64,000 nt of DNA from Dehalococcoidia bacterium (lineage in GTDB: Bacteria; Chloroflexota; Dehalococcoidia; UBA2979). The stretch's first letter is position 1; each line of letters starts with the position of its first letter. Below, piece after piece: positions 40,756 through 48,881 of this stretch. The notes under the pieces were generated by a model, which saw only the letters and a program-made list of their open reading frames with translations, was not told where the DNA came from and did no database searches. The stretch covers positions 248,001 to 312,000 of the forward strand of contig WHSU01000001.1 in the NCBI GenBank assembly GCA_009379925.1, read 5' to 3'. The translations under genes were made by a program, and so were the position numbers.

Positions 40756-41952
40756 CTACGGTCCACCCGACGGTGTGAGCGCCTCGAACGCCTCCCTGGC
40801 GAGCATGCGCTCCTCGTCCACCACCACGACGTGGACCGCGACGGGAGCGTCGCGGAGACTAATGACTGCGGTGCCCGACGCGCGTCCATTCGCCTCGTCG
40901 TCCAGGCGCACGCCCGCCCACTCCAGACCCGCGCACACCCGACGGCGCACCTCCGGCTGGTGCTCGCCGACAGCGCCGCCGAACACGATGGCGTCCGCAC
41001 CCCCGAGCGCCGCCAGGTAGGCGCCCACCTGTTTGCGGGCGCGATAGCAGTACATGGCGAGCGCCAGCGTCGCGCCCTCGTGCCCCCGCGCCTCCGCCTG
41101 CAGCAGCTCGCGCACGTCCCCGGACAACCCGGAGGCCCCGAGCAGGCCCGATCGCTCGTTGAGCAGCGCCTCCACCTCGGACGGTGGCCAGCCCTCTCCT
41201 TCGACCAGCAGCAGCGGCAGCGCCGGATCGACGTCCCCGGAGCGCGTCGCCATGACCATGCCCTCCAGGGGTGTCATGCCCATCGAGGTGTCGACCGAGC
41301 GCCCGCCCTCGATGGCCGCGGCCGAGCAACCGCTGCCCAGCTGCAGCGTCACGAGCCGCGTCTCCGCGAGCGGCCGGCCGAGCAGCGCCGCCGAGCGTTC
41401 GGCCATGTCCCGGTGTGCCAGGCCGTGGAAGCCGAAGCGGTAGAGCGAGTGTCGCTCCGCCAGGTCCCGAGGCAGCGCGTACGACTTCGCGTGCGCCGGC
41501 ATGGTGCTGTGGAAGGCGGTGTCGAAGGCGGCAACGTGCGGGCGGTCCGGCACGGCCTCCATCGCGACGCGGAGCACGTCCAGGGCGGGGCGGTTGTGCA
41601 GAGGCGCCAGGCGCGTGGCCGCTTCGATCGCATCGCGGGCGGCATCGTCGAGCCGCACGGCGGCCTCGAAGTAGCGTCCGCCGTGGACCACGCGATGCGC
41701 GACCCCCTCGACGGCGGAGAGCAGGTCGCGGTCGCGATACCAGCCGAGCACCGCCTCCGCCGCCTGCGAGGCACCACAAGCACCGAGGCTCCGGCGTTCC
41801 TCGACATCGCCCACGCTGGCGTCGAGCGTGGCGTCATCGGGCAGGCCACGCACGGTGGCGGTCGCGAGGCGGGTGAGGTCGTCCGCGCCCGCTACCTCAA
41901 ACAGCGCCGACTTGAGCGAGGACGAACCGCAGTTCAGGGCCAGGAGGCGCAT
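40756..41952 (-). CDS. ackA: Acetate kinase
   Basis: 398 residues. LLALNCGSSSLKSALFEV (phosphate loop), VAHRVVHGGRYFEAAVRL, FDTAFHSTMPAHAKSYALP, YRFGFHGLAHRDMAER and LQLGSGCSAAAIEGGRSVDTSMGMTP-like ADP and acetate sites are all visible. The enzyme makes ATP and acetate from acetyl phosphate. It begins 3 bases after the phosphoketolase stop, so acetyl phosphate from phosphoketolase goes directly to ATP. No phosphotransacetylase gene is adjacent. Confidence 0.97.
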   Translation of the reverse strand: MRLLALNCGSSSLKSALFEVAGADDLTRLATATVRGLPDDATLDASVGDVEERRSLGACGASQAAEAVLGWYRDRDLLSAVEGVAHRVVHGGRYFEAAVRLDDAARDAIEAATRLAPLHNRPALDVLRVAMEAVPDRPHVAAFDTAFHSTMPAHAKSYALPRDLAERHSLYRFGFHGLAHRDMAERSAALLGRPLAETRLVTLQLGSGCSAAAIEGGRSVDTSMGMTPLEGMVMATRSGDVDPALPLLLVEGEGWPPSEVEALLNERSGLLGASGLSGDVRELLQAEARGHEGATLALAMYCYRARKQVGAYLAALGGADAIVFGGAVGEHQPEVRRRVCAGLEWAGVRLDDEANGRASGTAVISLRDAPVAVHVVVVDEERMLAREAFEALTPSGGP

Positions 41953-41955
41953 CCA

Positions 41956-44463
41956 CTATGCCTCGTGCGACTCGGGGAGCACCGAGCCGTGCGGCGAGCC
42001 ACGGCCCTCGATCGCCGCTAGCTCGCCCTCCTCGAGGAGGTCGTCCGGCGAGCGCCCGACGAGCTCGGCCGCGTCGCGCACGAGGTGCGCCCAGTTGCAG
42101 CGGTTGCGGAACAGCAGCCCGCGCACGTCCAGCGTGCCGCCCTGGTTGATGAAGCCGCGCACACGCGTGGAGGCCGGCCCGGTGTCCAGCGGCCGGAGCA
42201 CCCCCTGCAGCGGCTCCGGGCGTGTGTGACCCACGAAGAGACGCAGCTGCTGCCGGCCGGGGAATAGCCGCGCGCGCACCTGCTCGCCCGCAACATGTGC
42301 CGCCTCGAACGGGTCACGAGGGGCACGGAAACGGCCCGGCTCCAGCAGGTAGTTCACCGCGTGGTCGACGCCGCGTTCCGCCAGACGCCGGGAGGCGTGG
42401 AGCACCTCCTCCAGCTGATAGGCGCCCATCGCGGTGAGGACCAGGTCCGCCTCGTCTGGCCGGTGGCCGGCCCATTCGAGGCGCAGGCCGCCCTCCTCGA
42501 CCATCTGCCGCGCCTCGGCGCCGGTAACGAGGCTGGCGACGCTCCCCTTCGGGACGACGAGCGTCCAGATCTGGCCGCGCGTGCGGAACAGCGCGTCCAT
42601 GACGGCCGCGGTGGTGTTCGCGTCCGGTGGGAAGATCACCCGCGAGACGTGGCTGGCCTCGTTCAACATCAGCTCAGCCATCGAGGGGTCCTGGTGTGAG
42701 GTCTCGTTCTTCGAGTTCTCCCACGTGTGCGACGTAAGCACGAGGGGCACCGAGGGCCAGCGCATCGGGCGGCCCACCGCGAGCGCCGAGGCGGTGAACG
42801 TCAACTCCTGTCGCACGATGCCGTGCATCTTGGCGCCGAAGGCTTCGTAGGTGGCGATCAAGTTGATGCCGCCCTTGTTGCCCAGGGCGGCAGCGGCCAC
42901 GGCCTCCTCGTTGAGCGCCGTCACGACACCGCCTCCCACCGCCTCCGGCATGCCGGGCTCCGGTTCGGTCACGCGGAACTTCAGCAGGTCGAGCGTCAGC
43001 AGCAGCCGGTTCGAGCGCATCTCGTCCGGGTTCCCCACGCGCGGCCGCAGCGCCGGGTTCGCCCGCAGCACCCTGGCGAATGCCCTATCGAGCGCCTCCA
43101 TCGGCGACGAACGCCGCCACCCCTCGATGTCGCCCCGGTCGGCGGGTACTCGCTCCTCGTCGACCGGCGGCAATTCGGGCTCGGGTGGCTCGATGCGGAC
43201 CAGCGGATGGTCGCGCTCCGCCGGCCGCTGAGAGTGCTCGTGCCGCTGGAAGCACGCGACCGCGTCCCTCAGCTCGGCGGGCGCCACCCACAGGCGCCTC
43301 GCGTGCCGGTTGAAGGTCTCCGCCGCCATCGCATCGAGGTGAGGGTTCGCCATCAGGGGAAGGTTGTGGGCCAGGTTCGTGCCGGCGTTCGCGAAGCCGG
43401 CGCCCTTCGGCGCGACCGCGATGGCGTATGGCAGGGGCGCCGGGTAGTGCAGCTCACCCGCCTCGATGGCTCGCGAGGCGGCCTTGAGGCGCCCCTCGAT
43501 CTCCAGGATCGCCCAGACGAACGCGGCCGGGTCCTTGCCATCGATGACGAATGGGGCGAAGCCGTTCAGTTTCTGGTGACGCGACAGCCAGTCCGCGCCC
43601 CCCTGCTGTGACAGCGTCGTCCGCTGGTCGATGCGGCGGCCGTTGTTGATCATGATCGGCGCCACCAGGCCGCTGTCCTCGCCGCGCCACCATCGAGGCG
43701 CCCAGTCGCTGCCGCGCTGCTCCTCGAACGCTCCGTCGCTCAGGAAGACCACCAGACGCTGGCCGGGCAGCGGCATATGCACGTATTCCAGTTCCGTGAA
43801 GCCCAGATAGCCGCCCTCCGACATGGCGCCGGCGGTGTGCTGGTTCATGTGGCTGCCCAGCGGCGACGCCGGGAGGCTGTCCGGGCCCAGCCGGTACGAG
43901 TAGAAGTCCTGCACGTAGCGCGTCAGGCCCTCGTCGCTCACGTCGTATCGGGCGGCATGCTCCGGGAGCATGTTGTCCAGCAGCAGGTTGACCGAGTCGA
44001 TCGCGGAGACACAGTGCCCCTGGCCCATGATCCAGGAACGCGTCAGTCCGGACAGCGCGTTCGCGGCGAAGTAGCCGACGTAGGCGGGGACCATGTTGAG
44101 CGACCCGCCCGTGTGCCCCTCGGGCTTCGCGCGGAAGTCGGAGGCCGCGAGTTCGCGGCCGTCGGTATAGACGTGGCGCGCGTAGGTCTGGTGCACCACC
44201 AGCCACATGCCGGCGCTGGCCACGCGGTCCGCCGCATGCAACAGGTCGAAGATGGGGACGCCGTCGCCGGTGACCCCGACGTGACCCAGCCCCTCCGCGA
44301 GGGCGAAGACCCGCGCCTGTGTCTCTTCCGAGTGCGCGATCACCCCGTAGCCCGCCGCCCAGCGCTCGGCCTCCGGGTGCGAGCGCCGGTAGGCCTCCAC
44401 GGACTCGCGGCGGCGGACGGACGCCACGGCCTGTTCACGGGGTGACGAGCGTCCGTCGGCCAT
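41956..44463 (-). CDS. xfp: Xylulose-5-phosphate/fructose-6-phosphate phosphoketolase
   Basis: 835 residues, slightly longer than usual (~790). Phosphoketolase signatures include GHVGVTGDGVPIFDLLHAAD-type N-terminus, KPEGHTGGSLNMVPAYVGYF, IMGQGHCVSAIDSVNLLLDN, EGGYLGFTELEYVHMPLPG, VVFLSDGAFEEQRGSDWAP (ThDP GDG-like) and SHQDPSMAELMLNE. It splits xylulose-5-P (or fructose-6-P) with phosphate into acetyl phosphate plus glyceraldehyde-3-P (or erythrose-4-P). First gene of a five-gene same-strand run; a -10-like TACACT lies upstream on the minus strand near 44512. Confidence 0.96.
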   Translation of the reverse strand: MADGRSSPREQAVASVRRRESVEAYRRSHPEAERWAAGYGVIAHSEETQARVFALAEGLGHVGVTGDGVPIFDLLHAADRVASAGMWLVVHQTYARHVYTDGRELAASDFRAKPEGHTGGSLNMVPAYVGYFAANALSGLTRSWIMGQGHCVSAIDSVNLLLDNMLPEHAARYDVSDEGLTRYVQDFYSYRLGPDSLPASPLGSHMNQHTAGAMSEGGYLGFTELEYVHMPLPGQRLVVFLSDGAFEEQRGSDWAPRWWRGEDSGLVAPIMINNGRRIDQRTTLSQQGGADWLSRHQKLNGFAPFVIDGKDPAAFVWAILEIEGRLKAASRAIEAGELHYPAPLPYAIAVAPKGAGFANAGTNLAHNLPLMANPHLDAMAAETFNRHARRLWVAPAELRDAVACFQRHEHSQRPAERDHPLVRIEPPEPELPPVDEERVPADRGDIEGWRRSSPMEALDRAFARVLRANPALRPRVGNPDEMRSNRLLLTLDLLKFRVTEPEPGMPEAVGGGVVTALNEEAVAAAALGNKGGINLIATYEAFGAKMHGIVRQELTFTASALAVGRPMRWPSVPLVLTSHTWENSKNETSHQDPSMAELMLNEASHVSRVIFPPDANTTAAVMDALFRTRGQIWTLVVPKGSVASLVTGAEARQMVEEGGLRLEWAGHRPDEADLVLTAMGAYQLEEVLHASRRLAERGVDHAVNYLLEPGRFRAPRDPFEAAHVAGEQVRARLFPGRQQLRLFVGHTRPEPLQGVLRPLDTGPASTRVRGFINQGGTLDVRGLLFRNRCNWAHLVRDAAELVGRSPDDLLEEGELAAIEGRGSPHGSVLPESHEA

Positions 44464-44576
44464 CGCCAGTCCTCACCGCGCGGGTGCGGTGGATGTGCCC
44501 GTCGCAACCAGTGTAGAGGGCGTGCGCAGGCCGCCCGTTTCGGCGCGTACCCGTCGCCATCACACCGTCGCTGCCC

Positions 44577-44582
44577 TACACT
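44577..44582 (+). promoter_or_regulatory. -10-like TACACT ahead of the polysaccharide deacetylase
   Basis: TACACT lies 45 bases before ATG 44628, with CGGAG as Shine-Dalgarno in between. A second TACACT faces the other way about 65 bases off, ahead of xfp, so the divergent region may hold two similar promoters. No clear -35 is seen for either. Confidence 0.35.
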
Positions 44583-44627
44583 TGAGGTGCTCCCAGTCCT
44601 GCAGTCCGTCCAGTCGCGGAGACCGCG

Positions 44628-45566
44628 ATGCGCTTGCCCATCCCTGTGATGCGGTGGCTGGTTCTCGCACCCCTGCTCGCGCTCGCGCTGGGCGCCGCGG
44701 CCTGTCGAGATGACGCTGCGTCCTCCACGCCGACACCCACGGCGACCGCCGACGCCTCCGCGACAGCGGCCCCGACGGACGAGCCCTCGACGCCGCTGCC
44801 GACGAGCACCGCCACGCCCGCCACACCAACAGCCACGCCGACCGCACCCCCGACCTCGGTGCCCACGACCGCGCCGACGGCAGCGCCGACCTCAGCGCCG
44901 ACTGCCGAGCCGACCGCCCAGCCCACCATCGAGCCGGCGGCCGCCACCGTGATCGACCGCGGTCCCACGGGCCGCCGCGTGGTCACGCTGACCTTCGATG
45001 CGGGGTCGGACGTCGGGTTCGCCTCGGAGATCCTCGACACGCTGGCCGCGGAGGGCATCCGTGCCGGCTTCGGCATGACGGGGCGCTGGGCGGAGGAGAA
45101 CCCGGAGCTCGTGCGCCGCATGGCGGCCGAGGGCCACGGGTTCGTCAACCACTCGTACAGCCACGACTCCTTCACCGGCCTCTCCACGGGCGCTGGGCCG
45201 ATGTCGCGCGAAGAGCGCTGGCAAGAACTCGACCGCACGGAGGCGGTCTTGCAGCAGCTGACCGGCCGGACGACGAAGCCGTACTTCCGCCCGCCCTACG
45301 GCGACTACGACGCCTCGGTGAACGTGGATGTGGGGGCGCGGGGCTACGCGTACAACGTGATGTGGACCGTCGACTCACGCGGCTGGAATGCGCTGCCCGC
45401 CGCCGACATCGTGGCCCGTTGCCTGGAGCGGGCCGAGCCCGGCGCCGTCTATATCTTCCACGTGGGAAGCGCCTCCCAGGACGCGGCAGCGTTGCCCGCG
45501 ATTATCCAGGGACTGCGCGCGCAGGGCTACGGCTTCGTCACGCTGGCGGAATTGCTCGGCGGCTAG
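44628..45566 (+). CDS. Secreted polysaccharide deacetylase (NodB/CE4) lipoprotein
   Basis: 312 residues. Signal MRWLVLAPLLALALGAAAC with a lipobox Cys, then ~75 residues of Pro/Thr/Ala repeats as a wall-spanning tether. The NodB domain (~118-312) has VVTLTFDAGSDVGFA, GHGFVNHSYSHDSF (metal His pair), PYFRPPYGDYD and VMWTVDSRGWN, ending AVYIFHVGS. The usual TFDDG is TFDAGSD, a variant also common in active relatives. It should remove acetyl groups from an envelope glycan such as peptidoglycan. Confidence 0.9.
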   Translation: MRLPIPVMRWLVLAPLLALALGAAACRDDAASSTPTPTATADASATAAPTDEPSTPLPTSTATPATPTATPTAPPTSVPTTAPTAAPTSAPTAEPTAQPTIEPAAATVIDRGPTGRRVVTLTFDAGSDVGFASEILDTLAAEGIRAGFGMTGRWAEENPELVRRMAAEGHGFVNHSYSHDSFTGLSTGAGPMSREERWQELDRTEAVLQQLTGRTTKPYFRPPYGDYDASVNVDVGARGYAYNVMWTVDSRGWNALPAADIVARCLERAEPGAVYIFHVGSASQDAAALPAIIQGLRAQGYGFVTLAELLGG

Positions 45567-45885
45567 CAGTTGTCAGTCCAGACCGGGCTCGGCGACGCGT
45601 CGACCATCTCGACGCTGGGCGCACGGCCGGCGCGCGATCGAATGACCACCGCCCCGGCCACATCACGATCGGGCATCGGCGGATGCTATGCGGCGAGGAT
45701 CCGCGCGCCAACCTCCGCCGGCCACAACTGGTGCCCCGCACGCTACCCTTGTGCGCGACTCGCACCCCCGCGTAACGGAGGCTCGCCGTCCGCTACTTCC
45801 GCTGTCCCGCCGTCCCGTCCGGGCGAGGGTCCACCTCGTGGCCCCGCGCTGTGCATGGCGCCTGCCTCGGCTGGGGGGTCCGCGC
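45567..45885. other. 319-bp intergenic stretch, no gene recognised
   Basis: Between the deacetylase stop and the methyltransferase ATG no frame looks like protein, and no RNA gene or repeat was seen. A TACCCT at 45744-45749 could be a -10 for the methyltransferase with a ~130-base leader, but there is no matching -35. Confidence 0.4.
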
Positions 45886-46716
45886 ATGAGGGCCGACGAG
45901 GTCCGGCAGCTCGCCCACACCGAGGAGAGCTACTGGTGGCACCGCGGCCGCCAGCGCATCGTGAAGCGCGTCCTGGCGCGGTACGTGGCGCCCGGCTCGC
46001 GCATCCTCGACGTCGGGTGTGGCCCGGGCGGGACCACCGAGGCGTACACCGGCGACAACCACGTGCTCGCGGTGGATGCCTCGCCGGAGTCGGTCCGGCA
46101 CGCGCACGAGCGCGGCCTCGCGGTCGCCTCGATGGACGCGGCGCACCTCGGCGTCCGACCCGGCGCCTGTGATGCGGTCGTCTCGCTGGACTTGATCGAG
46201 CACGTAGCCGATGACGTCGGCGCATTGCGCGAGATGTACGAGACGCTGCGCCCCGGCGGTGTCCTGATCGTGACCGTCCCGGCCTACCAGTTCCTGTGGA
46301 GCGCGCATGACGACGCAGTGGGACACCTGCGGCGCTACACGCGCGGTGGACTGCTGCGCGTGGCGCGTGAAGCGGGCTTCGAGGTGGTCCTGGGCGCTTA
46401 CGCGATGTCCTCGATCCTCCCGGCGGCGATGGCGGTGCGGCTGGCGGAGCGATTGCGCCCGCGTCGCGGAGAGCCGGCGGCGAGGTTCATCCGGCTGCCG
46501 GGCGCCGTCAACGGCGCGCTCGAGCGGATCATCGGCCTCGGTCCCATGCCGCTTCGGTTCGTCCCGATCCCCTTCGGCCTCAGCATCGTCCTGGTCGCGC
46601 GACGGCCGGTCGCGGCCACTCGGGCGGGTGAGGCGGGGGGCGCGCCGCCACGCGCGGAGCACGCAGAGGAGCCCCGATCGCCCGAACTGGTCGCACGGTC
46701 CGCCCTCCATGGATGA
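45886..46716 (+). CDS. Class I SAM-dependent methyltransferase
   Basis: 276 residues. EESYWWHRGRQRIVKRVL is a start typical of glycan-associated methyltransferases. SAM motif I is SRILDVGCGPGGTTEAY, followed by VLAVDASPESVRHA, VVSLDLIEHVADDVGALREM, and LRPGGVLIVTVPAYQFLWSAHD. The C-terminal ~100 residues (LRRYTRGGLLRVAREAGFEV and a hydrophobic stretch) may touch the membrane. It overlaps the GtrA gene by eight bases. In similar clusters these proteins modify lipid-linked sugars; exact target unknown. Confidence 0.87.
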   Translation: MRADEVRQLAHTEESYWWHRGRQRIVKRVLARYVAPGSRILDVGCGPGGTTEAYTGDNHVLAVDASPESVRHAHERGLAVASMDAAHLGVRPGACDAVVSLDLIEHVADDVGALREMYETLRPGGVLIVTVPAYQFLWSAHDDAVGHLRRYTRGGLLRVAREAGFEVVLGAYAMSSILPAAMAVRLAERLRPRRGEPAARFIRLPGAVNGALERIIGLGPMPLRFVPIPFGLSIVLVARRPVAATRAGEAGGAPPRAEHAEEPRSPELVARSALHG

Positions 46717-47200
46717 GCCCGCGGAGGCACTCCGCCGGCATGGTGGCCGGGCGGCATGGCGGGGCGGGCGGGGCGCCTCGATGCGACACCTCGTCTCGAT
46801 GCTGGTCCGCTTCTCGCTGGTCGGGCTGATGAAGACCGCGCTCGACTTCGCGACCTTCAACCTCGTGCTGTGGCTGGCGGGCGTGGAGGGATTCGTCGTG
46901 GTGCTGCTGGCGAACACCGCCGGCTTTGCGGTCTCGGTCGCCTCCAGCTTCGTCCTGAACGCCCGCTATACGTTTCGCGTGGCCACCGTCCCGGGCGGTT
47001 TCCGGCGCTACGTGCTGATCTCGGTGATCGGACTGGTGATTTACAACGGCTCGCTGGCGATCATCCTTGTCATCGCCGATCCAGAGGGGACGCTAGCGCT
47101 GAACGCGGCGAAAGTCGGCGCGCTGGCGGCGTCGATGGGCTGGAACTTCCTCGGGTACTGGCGCTTCGTGTTCCGCCCCCCGGCCCGGGAGCGCACGTAA
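46709..47200 (+). CDS. GtrA-like membrane protein
   Basis: 163 residues. Four hydrophobic helices: LVRFSLVGLMKTALDFATFN, GFVVVLLANTAGFAVSVASS, RYVLISVIGLVIYNGSLAII and KVGALAASMGWNFLGYWRFVF. FVLNARYTF between helices 2 and 3 is the GtrA signature. GtrA proteins move or help flip polyprenyl-phosphate-linked sugars in surface glycan decoration. The ATG at 46709 overlaps the methyltransferase end; an internal ATG at 46781 is an alternative. Confidence 0.88.
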   Translation: MDEPAEALRRHGGRAAWRGGRGASMRHLVSMLVRFSLVGLMKTALDFATFNLVLWLAGVEGFVVVLLANTAGFAVSVASSFVLNARYTFRVATVPGGFRRYVLISVIGLVIYNGSLAIILVIADPEGTLALNAAKVGALAASMGWNFLGYWRFVFRPPARERT

Positions 47201-47210
47201 CCGCGGCGCC

Positions 47211-47228
47211 GCTACGTGGCCACGTAGC
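47211..47228. repeat. 18-bp perfect palindrome at a convergent gene junction
   Basis: GCTACGTGGCCACGTAGC is its own reverse complement. It begins 10 bases after the GtrA stop and includes the last codons and stop of the membrane glycosyltransferase on the other strand. It could serve as a bidirectional terminator or a binding site; no T-tract follows on either side. Confidence 0.5.
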
Positions 47229-48738
47229 TCGCCTCACCCTCGATGTCGGGCGAAGCGCGCGGTGGTTCGGGCACGCTCGACGCTCCGAGGTGCAGGCTGC
47301 GCGTGTGGAGGGCCCCGGCGAGCCAGACCGCCAGCGGCAGCACGAATTGCGCGGCAACCGGCCAGGCCCGCACCTCGAGGACTGTGGTCGCGCCCCAGTC
47401 GAAGCGGTACTGCTCAATGATGTCTGGGAACAGGTTGCTGAGCGTAATCGCCAGGAACAGGGCGATGCCCCAGCGCGTCGGCCGCAGCGCGATCAGCGCC
47501 GCCGGCCACAGCATGTACCAGGGCCGAAACCACGCGGACGCGATCACCAGATAGAAGAAGAGCAGGTTGAAGCCCGAGGCGAGCAAGAAGTCGTAGCCGC
47601 GCCGCGCCTGCCACACGATGGGCACCGCGAGCAGCAGGAAGGCCGCGATGGCGCCATTGCGCGCCAGCCTGGCGGCGGACTTCTCGTCCATCACGTCGAC
47701 GAGGAGTGTCTGCATCACGTCCGGCGTCGAGGTGATCATCAACTCGGCCTGACGGCGGACCGTGTCGAAGGTGTCCATGCCGGCCCAGAACGGCGCGTAG
47801 ATGATGACCGTGAGGACGCCCGCGTAGAGGATGCCCGGCGCGAGCGCGCGCACGCGCTCCCTCGGACTCCCCTCCAACTGGTACCAGGCGTACAGCAGCA
47901 GGGGCGGCCCGAGGAGCGCCGTGGTGTACTTGATCAACACGGACAGGGCGAGGACGGCGAACACCAGGGTCCACTCGCCCCGCCGCGCCAGCAGGAGCGC
48001 CAGCAGTGCGAAGAAGAGCATCGTGAGGTCGTTGTGGCCGTTGCCGACGGCGCGCAGCAGCACGAACGGGTTCCACGCGAAGAGGACGAACGCGAACAGC
48101 GCCATCTCGGGGCGCGTCGACGCGACGATACGGTAGACCAGCCAGGCGCACCCGAGATAGCTGACGGCGGCGAGCAGCTTGAAGCCGACCAGGGTCGCCA
48201 CGCCGTGGTCGCCGAAGATCATCAGCGGCGCCAGCACCATGGTCAGCAGCGACCACGCCGGCCCGTACGGCGATGGCTGGTCCGCCCAGCTGATCCCGAT
48301 CTGGTACCCCGTCTCCGCCGGAGGGATGAGCAGCGGGTTCTCCCGGGCGATCCACAGCGTCCGCGCGTCCGCGTGGTAGTGGAACAGGTCTACCGCCGTC
48401 GGGGGGTACATGAACAACAGCGCCACGACGAAGACAATGGGGAAGCCGAACCAGACCAGGCGCGGCACCCGAGCGCGCCACCTGGCGGCGACGCCCAACG
48501 CCACCACGTAGAGCACGGAGGTCCCGGTGACCAGCTGCAGGTACGCCACCGCCGGCTCGCGCCGAGATGGCCCCAGCATCTTGATCCAGTCGAGACTGAT
48601 GCCCGCCGAGGGGAAGAAGTCCCAGAGCAGCATGCGCGAGGTCGCGAGGGCGTACAGGACCGTTGAACCAGCGCCGGCGACGAGCAATGCCACCAGCGAC
48701 CACAGCGGGACGGCCGGCCTGCTGCGCGCGTCATGCAT
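47212..48738 (-). CDS. Polytopic membrane glycosyltransferase (GT-C, GT87/mannosyltransferase-like)
   Basis: 508 residues with about 12 membrane helices. The first outer loop has MYPPTAVDLFHYHADARTLW, including the acidic residue typical of GT-C sugar transferases, then NPLLIPPA, DQPSPYGPAWSLLTM, FAWNPFVLLRAVGNGHNDLT and LIKYTTALLGPPLLLYAW. SAWFRPWYMLWPAALIALRP near the end matches polyprenol-phosphate-dependent enzymes. It should transfer a sugar from a lipid phosphate donor outside the membrane. The ATG at 48738 has GAGGGG at 7 bases. Convergent with gtrA-like; divergent from the CBS-flippase gene. Confidence 0.85.
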   Translation of the reverse strand: MHDARSRPAVPLWSLVALLVAGAGSTVLYALATSRMLLWDFFPSAGISLDWIKMLGPSRREPAVAYLQLVTGTSVLYVVALGVAARWRARVPRLVWFGFPIVFVVALLFMYPPTAVDLFHYHADARTLWIARENPLLIPPAETGYQIGISWADQPSPYGPAWSLLTMVLAPLMIFGDHGVATLVGFKLLAAVSYLGCAWLVYRIVASTRPEMALFAFVLFAWNPFVLLRAVGNGHNDLTMLFFALLALLLARRGEWTLVFAVLALSVLIKYTTALLGPPLLLYAWYQLEGSPRERVRALAPGILYAGVLTVIIYAPFWAGMDTFDTVRRQAELMITSTPDVMQTLLVDVMDEKSAARLARNGAIAAFLLLAVPIVWQARRGYDFLLASGFNLLFFYLVIASAWFRPWYMLWPAALIALRPTRWGIALFLAITLSNLFPDIIEQYRFDWGATTVLEVRAWPVAAQFVLPLAVWLAGALHTRSLHLGASSVPEPPRASPDIEGEASYVAT

Positions 48739-48881
48739 CGGCATGCCCCTCTGGAGACGCCTTGTGCGTCGAGGCGTTCCAGCCTCGCGCGTCATGCTAC
48801 CCCCGGCGTGCGCTGGCCGCGCGTACGGCCTGGTGTCCGCGCGCGGGCACGGACGTACGTCCCGAGGCGTGTCATACTCGG

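Noticed and set aside
44700-44940. Possible DNA repeat array in the Pro/Thr/Ala-coding part of the deacetylase gene
   Set aside because: The repetition is low-complexity coding for a wall tether (ACCGCC-like codons), not spaced direct repeats.
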